Shown: positions 43,112 to 51,523 of the stretch, piece by piece | How the letters are laid out: each line of letters starts with the position of its first letter | Position numbering within the stretch: the first letter of the stretch is position 1 | From: Actinoplanes oblitus | GTDB lineage: Bacteria; Actinomycetota; Actinomycetes; Mycobacteriales; Micromonosporaceae | Assembly: GCF_030252345.1 (NCBI RefSeq) | Contig: NZ_CP126980.1 | Span: forward strand, 8,007,501-8,071,500 | Length of the DNA: 64,000 bases | Reading direction: 5' to 3' | Made by a program: the position numbers and the translations under genes | The notes under the pieces: generated by a model | The model's input: the letters and a program-made list of their open reading frames with translations, nothing else | What the model was told of the DNA's origin: nothing | Databases searched by the model: none

Positions 43112-44325
43112 CTGACCTGCTCGCCCGCGCCACCGCCCTGGACGCGGCCGATCCCCTGGCGGCGTTCCGGGAGCGGTTCGTGCCCGCGCCGGTCGTGTCG
43201 TACCTCGACGGGAACTCGCTGGGCCGCCCGCTGGAGGCCACCGCGCGGCTGATGGACGACTTCATCCGGGGTCAGTGGGGCGACCGGCTCATCCAGGGCT
43301 GGACCGACGGCTGGCTGGAGTGGCCGCTCACCCTCGGCGACCGGCTCGGCGCGGTGGCCCTGGGCGCCGCGGCCGGCCAGACCGTCGTCGCCGACTCCAC
43401 CACGGTCCTGCTCTACAAGCTGGCCCGGGCCGCCGTCGACGCCCGGCCGGGCCGGCGCAAGGTGGTCCTGGACACCGACAACTTCCCCACCGACCGGTAC
43501 GTGCTGGAGGGCATCGCCGCCGAGCGCGGGTTGTCGCTGCACTGGATCGAGACCGACCCGGCGACCGGCGTCCACCCCGGCCAGGTCGCCGCCGCCGTCG
43601 ACGAGGACACCGCGCTGGTGCTGTTCTCGCACGTCGCCTACCGGTCCGGCTGGCTCGCCGACGTACCGGAGATCAACCGGATCGCGCACGAGGCCGGCGC
43701 GCTGACCCTGTGGGACCTGTGCCACTCGGCCGGCTCGGTGCCCGTCGAACTCGACGCGTGGGGCGTCGACCTCGCCGTGGGCTGCTCCTACAAGTACCTC
43801 AACGGCGGCCCCGGCGCCCCCGCCTTCGGATACCTGCGGCAGGCTCTGCAGGCCGAGCTGCGCCAGCCGATCCAGGGCTGGATGGGACACCGCGCGGCGT
43901 TCGAGATGGGCCCCGGCTACGAGGCCGCCCCCGGCATCCGAGCCCTGCTCAGCGGCACCCCGCCGATCCTCGCGATGGTGCCCATGCACGCCAACCTGGA
44001 CATGCTGGCGGAGGCCGGGATCGAGGCGGTCCGGGCCAAGTCCCTGCTGCTCACCGACTATGTGCTGGACCTCGCCGACGCGTGGCTGGTCCCGCTCGGC
44101 GTCGAGGTGGTCAGCCCGCGCGACCCGGCGCGCCGCGGCGGCCACGTCACCCTGCGCCGGGCCGGCTTCGAGGAGCTGCTGGCCCCGCTCTGGGCGAGCG
44201 GCGTGATCCCGGACTACCGCCGCCCGGACGGCCTGCGGATCGGGCCGGCGCCGCTGAGCACCAGCTTCACCGAGGTCCACCAGGGCCTGGCGATCCTGCG
44301 CGACCTGGCCGAGAAGCAGCGGTGA
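43108..44325 (+). CDS. kynU: Kynureninase
   Basis: This 405-residue PLP enzyme cleaves kynurenine to anthranilate and alanine. Motifs: SYLDGNSLGRPL near the N-terminus, VLDTDNFPTDRYVLEGIA, the PLP-lysine motif CSYKYLNGGPGAPAF and GWMGHRAAFEM. TTG 43108 overlaps the tryptophan dioxygenase stop, and its own TGA overlaps the amidohydrolase GTG, so three genes are coupled in a row. Anthranilate could feed quinoline or phenazine-type secondary metabolism or be catabolised; no such genes are in the window. Confidence 0.95.
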   Translation: MTDLLARATALDAADPLAAFRERFVPAPVVSYLDGNSLGRPLEATARLMDDFIRGQWGDRLIQGWTDGWLEWPLTLGDRLGAVALGAAAGQTVVADSTTVLLYKLARAAVDARPGRRKVVLDTDNFPTDRYVLEGIAAERGLSLHWIETDPATGVHPGQVAAAVDEDTALVLFSHVAYRSGWLADVPEINRIAHEAGALTLWDLCHSAGSVPVELDAWGVDLAVGCSYKYLNGGPGAPAFGYLRQALQAELRQPIQGWMGHRAAFEMGPGYEAAPGIRALLSGTPPILAMVPMHANLDMLAEAGIEAVRAKSLLLTDYVLDLADAWLVPLGVEVVSPRDPARRGGHVTLRRAGFEELLAPLWASGVIPDYRRPDGLRIGPAPLSTSFTEVHQGLAILRDLAEKQR

Positions 44326-45470
44326 GCGAGGACGCCACCCCGGGACCGTGCGGCGGTGCGGGCTGCGGCGGCCAGGGGTGCTTCTCGCGTACGGCCCGGG
44401 CTGCCGGTGACTGCGCGCCGCGCCCGACGGTGACCGAGGTACCCGACCCGCGCGAGGACCGGCGGATCGGCTGGCTGGCCGCCGACACCGTCTGGTGGGG
44501 CGGCCGGCTCCGCAGGGGCGTGGTCCTGCGGTCCGGTGCGGACGGCACGGTGAAGCCGGTGCCGGCCGAGATGGCGCCGGCGGACGGTGTCCGGCGCTTC
44601 CCGGGCACGCTGCTTCCCGGGCTGGTCGACGCGCACGTCCACTCCGCGCTGGTCGACCTCGGCACGGTGCGGGCCGGGGGCATCGCCGCCGTCTGGGACC
44701 TGGGCGGCGAGCCCGGGGCGGTCGCCGCGCTCGCCTCCCGGACCGACGCGGGGCTGCCGCGGATCCGGTATGCGGGACCGTTCCTGATCGCGCCCGGCGG
44801 CTACCCGAGCGACCGGGCCTGGGCGCCGGCCGGCAGCTGGCGGGAGATCGCCTCGGCGGCGGACGCCGGTGCCGCGGTGGCCGGCGCCTGGTCGGCCGGC
44901 GCGACCCTGATCAAGGTGACCGCGCACGCCGGCGGTCCCCTGCTACCGCAGCCGGTGCTGCGCGCGCTGGTCGACGCCGCGCACGCCGCCGGGCTGCCGG
45001 TCGTGGTGCACGCCGAGGGCCCGGGCACGGTGGCCGCCGCGTTCGAGGCCGGCGCCGATCTGCTCGCGCACACCCCGTGGACCGAGGCGCTGCCGGACGC
45101 CCTGGTCCGCGCCTGCGCCACCAGGATGACCTGGATCAGCACCCTGGACATCCACGGCTGGGGCGATCCCGACCCGGCCCGGGAGGTGGCCGTCGGCAAC
45201 CTGCGGCGGTTCGTCGAGCACGGCGGCAAGGTCCGGTACGGTACCGACCTCGGCAACGGCCCGCTGCCGCCCGGGGTCAACAGCCGTGAGCTGCGCGCGC
45301 TGCGCTCGGCCGGGCTGGCCCCCGACGAGATCCTCACCGCCATGACCGAGCCGGACCACCCGGAGATCACCTGGCTGCCCGGTGGCCTCGACCTGTCCCC
45401 GGCGGGCTTCGCCGACTCGCTGGCCACCGCCCGCGTCCTCGACGACGCGGTCCGGCCCCGCTCCGCCTGA
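44322..45470 (+). CDS. Amidohydrolase family protein with Cys-rich N-terminus
   Basis: This 382-residue metal-dependent hydrolase of the amidohydrolase superfamily has VDAHVHS (HxH metal ligands), LIKVTAHAGG (bridging Lys), PVVVHAEGPG and LLAHTPW (His ligands), and YGTDLGNGP (Asp). The first 35 residues contain five Cys (CGGAGCGGQGCF and a later C), unusual for the superfamily and possibly a metal or Fe-S site. GTG 44322 overlaps the kynureninase stop in GTGA. The position suggests it hydrolyses N-formylkynurenine, since no KynB-type formamidase is present; this is inference. Confidence 0.82.
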   Translation: MSEDATPGPCGGAGCGGQGCFSRTARAAGDCAPRPTVTEVPDPREDRRIGWLAADTVWWGGRLRRGVVLRSGADGTVKPVPAEMAPADGVRRFPGTLLPGLVDAHVHSALVDLGTVRAGGIAAVWDLGGEPGAVAALASRTDAGLPRIRYAGPFLIAPGGYPSDRAWAPAGSWREIASAADAGAAVAGAWSAGATLIKVTAHAGGPLLPQPVLRALVDAAHAAGLPVVVHAEGPGTVAAAFEAGADLLAHTPWTEALPDALVRACATRMTWISTLDIHGWGDPDPAREVAVGNLRRFVEHGGKVRYGTDLGNGPLPPGVNSRELRALRSAGLAPDEILTAMTEPDHPEITWLPGGLDLSPAGFADSLATARVLDDAVRPRSA

Positions 45471-45486
45471 GCGCCCGCCCCGCCGA

Positions 45487-47607
45487 TCAGGCCGGGGCGT
45501 GCACCGGACGGCGGGCGCCCAGCACCGGGTCCACCTCGTACATCCGGGCCTCGGCGAGGTCGAAGTACAGGCCGGCCAGGCGGAGACGGCCGGCCTGCTC
45601 GGCGGCCCGGACCACCGGGTAGGTACGCAGGTTGGCCAGCTGCCGGAGGACGTTGTCGGTGCAGCAGCGCTCCTCGTCGGCCGGGTCGGCGAACTCGGTG
45701 CCGGCGTGCGACAGCCAGTCGCCCAGGGACGAGCCCGGGACGGCGGCGCCGGACATCAGCGCGCGGACGGCGCCGCAGCCGGAATGGCCGCAGACGGTGA
45801 TGGTGGTGACGCCGAGAACCTCGACGGCGTACTCCACGGCGGCGCCGACCGAGGCGTCGCCGGCCGCGTGCGGCGGGACCAGATTGCCGACGTTGCGGAC
45901 GCAGAACAGGTCGCCCGGGCCGCTGCCGGTGATCAGGTTGGGCACCATCCGGGAGTCGGCGCAGGTGATGAAGAGCTGCTCGGGGCGCTGGCCGTCGCGG
46001 GCCAGGGCGGCCAGCTGCGGGCGGACCAGCGGGGCCACGGTGCGCTCGAACTCGGCGATGCCGGCCGCCATGGCGTCCCGGCGTTGCAGGTCCAGGCTCT
46101 GCCAGCGGGACCAGGAGCCGAGCAGGCGGGGCGTGCTCTTCGCCTCGCCCAGCCGGCCGGTGGTGGCCCGGGAGAACCACGAGTCGTGCACCTCCCGGAT
46201 CCGCACCCGGCCGCCGGCCTTCCGGTAGGCCTCCCGCCAGTCCCGGATCGTCTCGAACGCGCCGTGGTCGAGGTAGTCCAGGTGCAGCTCGACGTCCACC
46301 TCCTGGCCCGCCGGCAGCGCGGCGAACTCCCTGGTCAGCCGGGCCGACTCGATGAACGCGAGGGTGCCGCCGAGGGTGACCAGCCACTGGCCGGGCGCCC
46401 GCTCGACGGTCCGGATCTCGCAGCGGGTGAGCCGCCAGAGGATCAGCACGGCCGCGGTGACCATGCCGAGCAGGACCCCGGTGAGCAGGTCGACAGCGAC
46501 CACGCCGAGCGCGGTGACCAGGTAGGTGGGCAGCTCCCGGTGCCGGGCGTAGGTGCGGATCTGCGCCAGGCTCACCAGCCGCAGGCCGACCACGATCAGC
46601 ACCGCGGCCAGCGCCGCCATCGGGATGCGTTCCAGCAGGCCGGCGCAGAACAGCACGAACCCGGCGACCCACACGCCGTGCATGATCGACGAGGCGCGGG
46701 ACCGGGCGCCGGCCGCCACGTTCGTCGAGCTGCGGACGATCACGCCGGTCACCGGCAGGCCGCCGAGCAGCCCGGAGACGGTGTTGGCGGCGCCCTGGGC
46801 GACCAGCTCGCGGTTCAGGTCGGCGCGCGGGCCGTCGTGCAGCCGGTCCACGGCCACCGCGGAGAGCAGCGACTCGACGCTGGCGACCAGCGCGATGGTG
46901 AGCACCGCGACGGTGATCTCGCGCAGCGGCGCGTCCGGCCAGGCCGGGGTGACCAGCTCGGCGAGCGGTTCGTCGGGGAGCCGGACCCGCTCCACGTCGG
47001 CACCGGTGACATGCGCCAGCACGGTGACGCCGGCCACCGCGACCAGGGCGGCCGGCAGTAGCGAGATCCGGACGAAGCGCGGCCAGAGGATCAGGATGGC
47101 GATGGTGAGCAGGCCGAGCGCCGCGGACAGGCCGTGGTGGGTGGCGATCTGGCCGGGCAGCTCACGCAGGTTGCGCCAGGCCGAGCTCTGCGGCGCGCCG
47201 CCGAGCAGCACGTGTACCTGGCCGAGCGCGATGACCAGGCCGATGCCGGCCAGCATGCCGTGCACGACGGCGGGTGAGAGGGCCAGGGCGGCGCGGCCCA
47301 GGCGGGACGCACCGAGCAGGATCTGGACGATCCCGGCGACGGCCACGATGGCGGCGGTGCCGGCGAAGCCGAAATCGGCGACGGCGCCGGCCACGATCAC
47401 GGTCAGCCCGGCGGCCGGGCCGCTGACCTGGAGAGGGGCGCCGCCCAGGGCGCCCGCGACGACGCCGCCCACGACGGCGGCGACCAGGCCGGCGAACAGC
47501 GGGGCCCCGGAGGCCGCCGCGATACCCAGCGACAACGGGATGGCGATCAGGAACACGACGATGGACGCCGGCAAGTCCCGGCGCAGCAACTGCGTCAAGT
47601 CGGACAT
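45487..47607 (-). CDS. SulP transporter fused to beta-carbonic anhydrase
   Basis: This 706-residue fusion has an N-terminal SulP/SLC26 domain of about 10-14 helices (residues 1-410, with IPLSLGIAAASGAPLFAGL). A short STAS-like segment (about 410-480) links it to a C-terminal beta-carbonic anhydrase (about 510-700), whose zinc ligands are in ITCADSRMVP and CGHSGCGAV. Such fusions are thought to couple bicarbonate uptake to CO2 hydration. It converges with the amidohydrolase gene, 16 bp between stops, and stands alone. Confidence 0.93.
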   Translation of the reverse strand: MSDLTQLLRRDLPASIVVFLIAIPLSLGIAAASGAPLFAGLVAAVVGGVVAGALGGAPLQVSGPAAGLTVIVAGAVADFGFAGTAAIVAVAGIVQILLGASRLGRAALALSPAVVHGMLAGIGLVIALGQVHVLLGGAPQSSAWRNLRELPGQIATHHGLSAALGLLTIAILILWPRFVRISLLPAALVAVAGVTVLAHVTGADVERVRLPDEPLAELVTPAWPDAPLREITVAVLTIALVASVESLLSAVAVDRLHDGPRADLNRELVAQGAANTVSGLLGGLPVTGVIVRSSTNVAAGARSRASSIMHGVWVAGFVLFCAGLLERIPMAALAAVLIVVGLRLVSLAQIRTYARHRELPTYLVTALGVVAVDLLTGVLLGMVTAAVLILWRLTRCEIRTVERAPGQWLVTLGGTLAFIESARLTREFAALPAGQEVDVELHLDYLDHGAFETIRDWREAYRKAGGRVRIREVHDSWFSRATTGRLGEAKSTPRLLGSWSRWQSLDLQRRDAMAAGIAEFERTVAPLVRPQLAALARDGQRPEQLFITCADSRMVPNLITGSGPGDLFCVRNVGNLVPPHAAGDASVGAAVEYAVEVLGVTTITVCGHSGCGAVRALMSGAAVPGSSLGDWLSHAGTEFADPADEERCCTDNVLRQLANLRTYPVVRAAEQAGRLRLAGLYFDLAEARMYEVDPVLGARRPVHAPA

Positions 47608-47704
47608 TTCGTAAATGTACCGAGCGGCGGTTACGGCGCCTTTACAACGCGGGCACGTCCAGGCAAAACACAGCCGTTTGCCGACGAGTTCCCAGCGAGG
47701 AGAA

Positions 47705-47720
47705 AGGGCCCGTAGGCCCT
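47705..47720 (-). terminator. Hairpin terminator after the epimerase gene
   Basis: AGGGCC (47705-47710), loop CGTA and GGCCCT (47715-47720) form a compact stem-loop. On the minus strand it is followed by TTTCTCC, a short U-rich tail. It lies 12 bp beyond the epimerase stop and before the SulP gene start region. Confidence 0.65.
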
Positions 47721-47732
47721 CTCAGCGGCGCC

Positions 47733-48803
47733 TCACGCCTTCCAGACGTCCTTGTTCGACTCGTACATGTCGCGCAGGATCATCGGCACGTCGTAGGTCA
47801 CCTTCCAGTCCGGGTAGTGCTCCTCGAACCGGGCCGTGCTGCTGATCCACCACTGGTGGTCGCCGGTCCGGTTCTCCGGCACGTACTCGGTGTCGGCGGG
47901 CAGCCCGGCGATCTCCGAGGCCAGCTGGAACGCCTCCAGCACGGAGCAGTTCGAGGTACGCCCGCCGCCCATGTTGTAGATCTCGGCGACCCGCGGCGCC
48001 TTCTGGAACGCCTCGAACGCGGACACCAGGTCGTGCGAGTGGATCGCGTCGCGGACCTGCTTGCCCTTGTACCCGAAGATCCGGTACTTGCGCTGCTCCA
48101 TGACGCACCGCATCACGTACGCCAGGAAGCCGTGCAGCTCGGCGGCGGAGTGCCCCGGGCCGGTCAGGGTGCCACCACGGAACACCGCTGTCGGCATGCC
48201 GAAGTACCGCCCGTACTCCTGCACCATCACGTCGGCGGCGACCTTGCTGGCCCCGAAGATCGAGTGCAGGCTGCTGTCGATGGTCATCGTCTCGTCGATG
48301 CCCTGGTACCACTTGTGGTCCTCGGGCAGCTCCCAGCGGGTCTCCCGCTCGACCAGCGGCAGCGAGTTCGGCGTGTCGCCGTACACCTTGTTGGTGGAGG
48401 TGAAGATGAACGGCGCGTCGATGGCATGCCGGCGGGCCGACTCCAGCATGTTCAGCGTGCCGACAGCGTTCACGTCGAAGTCGGTGTACGGCTCGCGGGC
48501 CGCCCAGTCGTGGCTCGGCTGCGCGGCGGCGTGGATGACCAGGCCGATGTTCTTCCCGTACTGGGCGAAGAGCCGGCCCAGGCCCTCCCGGTCGCGGATG
48601 TCCAGCGAGTAGTGGGTGTACCGGTCGCCGATCTCCTTGGTCATCCGCTCCAGGTTCCACTTGGTGGAGCCGTCGGCGCCGAAGAAGTAGCCGCGCATGT
48701 CGTTGTCGACACCGACCACGTCCATGCCGAGGGCGGCGAAGTGGCGGACCGACTCGGAACCGATCAGACCGGCCGAGCCGGTGATGACGACGACGCTGCC
48801 CAT
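47733..48803 (-). CDS. NAD-dependent epimerase/dehydratase (CDP-paratose/tyvelose epimerase-like)
   Basis: This 356-residue extended SDR has [19 protein letters not shown] (NAD motif), [13 protein letters not shown] and [19 protein letters not shown]. It resembles CDP-tyvelose/paratose 2-epimerase-type enzymes, which act on nucleotide sugars for surface polysaccharide. In the active-site YxxxK motif the Tyr is Phe183 ([11 protein letters not shown], Lys187 kept), so classical proton transfer may differ. ATG 48803 has GGAGG 5 bases upstream, better placed than for the TTG three bases earlier. It is monocistronic. Confidence 0.85.
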   Translation of the reverse strand: MGSVVVITGSAGLIGSESVRHFAALGMDVVGVDNDMRGYFFGADGSTKWNLERMTKEIGDRYTHYSLDIRDREGLGRLFAQYGKNIGLVIHAAAQPSHDWAAREPYTDFDVNAVGTLNMLESARRHAIDAPFIFTSTNKVYGDTPNSLPLVERETRWELPEDHKWYQGIDETMTIDSSLHSIFGASKVAADVMVQEYGRYFGMPTAVFRGGTLTGPGHSAAELHGFLAYVMRCVMEQRKYRIFGYKGKQVRDAIHSHDLVSAFEAFQKAPRVAEIYNMGGGRTSNCSVLEAFQLASEIAGLPADTEYVPENRTGDHQWWISSTARFEEHYPDWKVTYDVPMILRDMYESNKDVWKA

Positions 48804-48955
48804 CAAAACCTCCGCAGGATGTGGGTCCGACGCCCGAGGTTACCGGTAGCGACGAAAGCCACCGTCCACCGGTCGGGAGGTAGTGACCACCATGCTTGGC
48901 AAGAGCACGAAGTGGGCACCTGTCACATCTGCCACAGCTGATGAAGGCGGTCGTG

Positions 48956-51511
48956 ATGACGGAGTCCCTGCCGGTCCTTGCCCCTGCGAGCCCGGACACC
49001 GAGACGCTCACGCTCGGTGCCGAGGAGGAGTTGCACGTCGTCGACCTGACCACCCGTGAACTGGTGCCGCGGGCGCCCGAGGTGCTCGACCGGCTCGACC
49101 CGGAGCACTTCTCGGCCGAGCTGCACCGCTCGGTGGTGGAGACGAACACCCCGGTCAGCACCACCCTCGACGGCCTGCGCGAGGGGATCACGGAGCGCCG
49201 CCGGACCGCGCTCGCGGTCGCCGGGTCGCTCGGGCTGGGCCTGGTCGCGGCCGGCACCGTTCCGCTGGTCGACCTGGACGCGCTGCCGGTCACCCCGACC
49301 AACCGGTACCGCCGGATGCTGCACGAGTATCAGATGCTCGTCCGGGAGCAGCTGATCTGCGGCGCCCAGGTGCACGTCGGCGTGCCGGACCGGGACGAGG
49401 CGGTGGCGGTGGCCCAGCGGGTCGCCCCGGCGCTGCCGGTGCTGCTGGCCCTGTCGGCCAGCTCGCCCTACTGGATGGGCGAGGACTCCGGGTACGCCAG
49501 TGTCCGCTCCCTGGTCTGGTCGCGCTGGCCGACCGCCGGCGACAGCGGCGTGCTGTCCTCCGCGGCGGAGCACGACCAGCTGGTCGGCGACCTGATCGCG
49601 TCCGGGACGATCACCGACCCGAAGATGGTCTACTTCGACGTCCGGCCGTCCGCGCACGTGCCCACCGTGGAGTTGCGGGTCACCGACGCCTGCCCGGACG
49701 TGGACACCGTGGTGCTGCTGGCCGGCCTGTTCCGGGCCCTGGTCCGCCGGGCCCGCGACGAGTACCGGGCCGGCCTCCCCCAGCTCACCGTCCCGCCGCC
49801 GCTGCACCGCGCGGCGATGTGGCGGGCCGCCCGCTCCGGCCTGGAGGGCGACCTGCTCGACCTGCCCCGCTCCCCGGTCCCGGTGCCGGCCGCCGTCGCC
49901 GTCGAGCACCTGGTCGGCGAGCTGCGCCCGGACCTCGAGGCGCTGGGCGACTGGGAGCAGGTCAGCGACCTGTCGGAGCGGGCGCTGAGCCGGGGCAGCT
50001 CGGCGTCGCGGCAACGGCGCGCCCTGACCCGGCGGGGCCGGATCGCCGACGTCGTGGACCTGCTGGTCACCGAGACCGGCGGCGGCTTCCCGAAGGCCGG
50101 CCCGGCGGCGCCGGTCCGGCTGGCCCCCTACACGCTGACCGGCGACGAGGCCTTCCCGGACGGGATCGCCCCGGAGTACGCCGGGATCGTCCCGGCGCTG
50201 ACCGCGCTCGGCGCCACCGGCCTGCGGCACCGCGAGGACGCCCGGGACGAGGAGCAGCGGGCCAACGGGGTGACGTTCAGCGTGGCGGGCGAGGCGGCCA
50301 CCCGGCTCTTCCCGTTCGACCTGGTGCCGCGGGTGGTCCCGGCGGACGACTGGACGGCGCTGACCGCCGGGCTCACCCAGCGGGTCCGGGCCCTGAACGC
50401 GTTCCTGGCCGACGTCTACGACACCCGGCAGATCGTGGCCGACGGCGTCGTACCGGAATGGGTGATCGACGGCTCCCCGGAGCTGCGGGCCAGCGGCGCG
50501 CTCTCCTCCGGGCCCGGCGTGCGGGCGCAGGTGGCCGGCGTCGACCTGGTCCGGGACGTGGACGGCCGGTGGTGCGTGCTGGAGGACAACCTGCGGGTGC
50601 CGTCCGGGATCGCGTACGCCATGCAGAACCGCCGGCTGACCGAGAGCATCCTGCCCGAGCTGCCCCGGCCCGGGAACCTGATCCCGGTGGACGACACGCC
50701 CCGCCTTCTCAAGGAGGCGCTGCTGGCCTCGGCCCCCGGCGACGACCCGGCGCTCGTCGTGCTCAGCCAGGGACCCGACGACTCGGCGTGGTTCGAGCAC
50801 CGGATGCTGGCCGAGGCGATGGGCGTGCCGGTGGTGCGCAGCACCGAGCTGTTCGTCGAGGACGGCCGGGTGCACCGGCTGCGGGACGGCAAGCGGTACC
50901 CGGTGGACGTGATCTACCTGCGGATGGGTGAGGACAGCCTGGTGCACTCCCCCGGCGCGGACGGGATGCCGCTGGGCCCGAGCCTGGTCGCGGCGCTGCA
51001 CGCGCGGACCGTCAGGCTGGCGAACTCGCTGGGCAACGGGATCGGCGACGACAAGGCGGTCTACGCGTACGCCGGCCGGATGATCGAGTACTACCTGAAC
51101 GAGAAGCCGCTGCTGGCGGACGTGCCGACCTACCTCTGCGGGCTGCCGGAGCAGCGAGCCGAGGTGCTGTCCCGGCTGGACGAGCTGGTCTGCAAGCCGG
51201 TCGACGGGTACGGCGGGGACCGGATCGTGATCGGCCCGCACGCCACCGCCGACGAGCTGGACGCGCTGCGCCGGCAGATCCGCACCGCCCCGCACCGCTG
51301 GGTGGCGCAGGACCTGGTCCGGCTCTCCACCCACCCGGTGTTCGACGGGCACCAGCTCGCGCCCCGGCACGTGGACCTGCGCGCCTTCGTCTTCACCGGC
51401 GACCGCCCGGTGGTCGCTCCGGCCGCGCTCACCCGGGTGGCGCCGGCCGGCTCCATGATCGTCAACTCGTCGCGTGGCGGCGGCTCCAAAGACACCTGGT
51501 TGCTGGCCTGA
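48956..51511 (+). CDS. GCS2-type carboxylate-amine ligase fused to circularly permuted ATP-grasp
   Basis: This 851-residue two-enzyme fusion begins (about 10-370) with a YbdK/GCS2 glutamate-cysteine ligase-like domain (LTLGAEEELHVVDL, ICGAQVHVGVPD, DVRPSAHVPTVELRVTDA). From about 395 to the end it is a circularly permuted type 2 ATP-grasp (GVTFSVAGEAATRLFPFDLV, VLEDNLRVPSGIAYAMQNR, IVNSSRGGGSKDTWLL). Both halves make amide bonds with ATP. ATG 48956 is chosen; ATG 48941 and GTG 48953 are alternatives. It is followed after 12 bp by the amidotransferase gene, so the cluster probably builds a small peptide amide. Confidence 0.9.
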   Translation: MTESLPVLAPASPDTETLTLGAEEELHVVDLTTRELVPRAPEVLDRLDPEHFSAELHRSVVETNTPVSTTLDGLREGITERRRTALAVAGSLGLGLVAAGTVPLVDLDALPVTPTNRYRRMLHEYQMLVREQLICGAQVHVGVPDRDEAVAVAQRVAPALPVLLALSASSPYWMGEDSGYASVRSLVWSRWPTAGDSGVLSSAAEHDQLVGDLIASGTITDPKMVYFDVRPSAHVPTVELRVTDACPDVDTVVLLAGLFRALVRRARDEYRAGLPQLTVPPPLHRAAMWRAARSGLEGDLLDLPRSPVPVPAAVAVEHLVGELRPDLEALGDWEQVSDLSERALSRGSSASRQRRALTRRGRIADVVDLLVTETGGGFPKAGPAAPVRLAPYTLTGDEAFPDGIAPEYAGIVPALTALGATGLRHREDARDEEQRANGVTFSVAGEAATRLFPFDLVPRVVPADDWTALTAGLTQRVRALNAFLADVYDTRQIVADGVVPEWVIDGSPELRASGALSSGPGVRAQVAGVDLVRDVDGRWCVLEDNLRVPSGIAYAMQNRRLTESILPELPRPGNLIPVDDTPRLLKEALLASAPGDDPALVVLSQGPDDSAWFEHRMLAEAMGVPVVRSTELFVEDGRVHRLRDGKRYPVDVIYLRMGEDSLVHSPGADGMPLGPSLVAALHARTVRLANSLGNGIGDDKAVYAYAGRMIEYYLNEKPLLADVPTYLCGLPEQRAEVLSRLDELVCKPVDGYGGDRIVIGPHATADELDALRRQIRTAPHRWVAQDLVRLSTHPVFDGHQLAPRHVDLRAFVFTGDRPVVAPAALTRVAPAGSMIVNSSRGGGSKDTWLLA

Positions 51512-51523
51512 GGAGGGGTTTGG

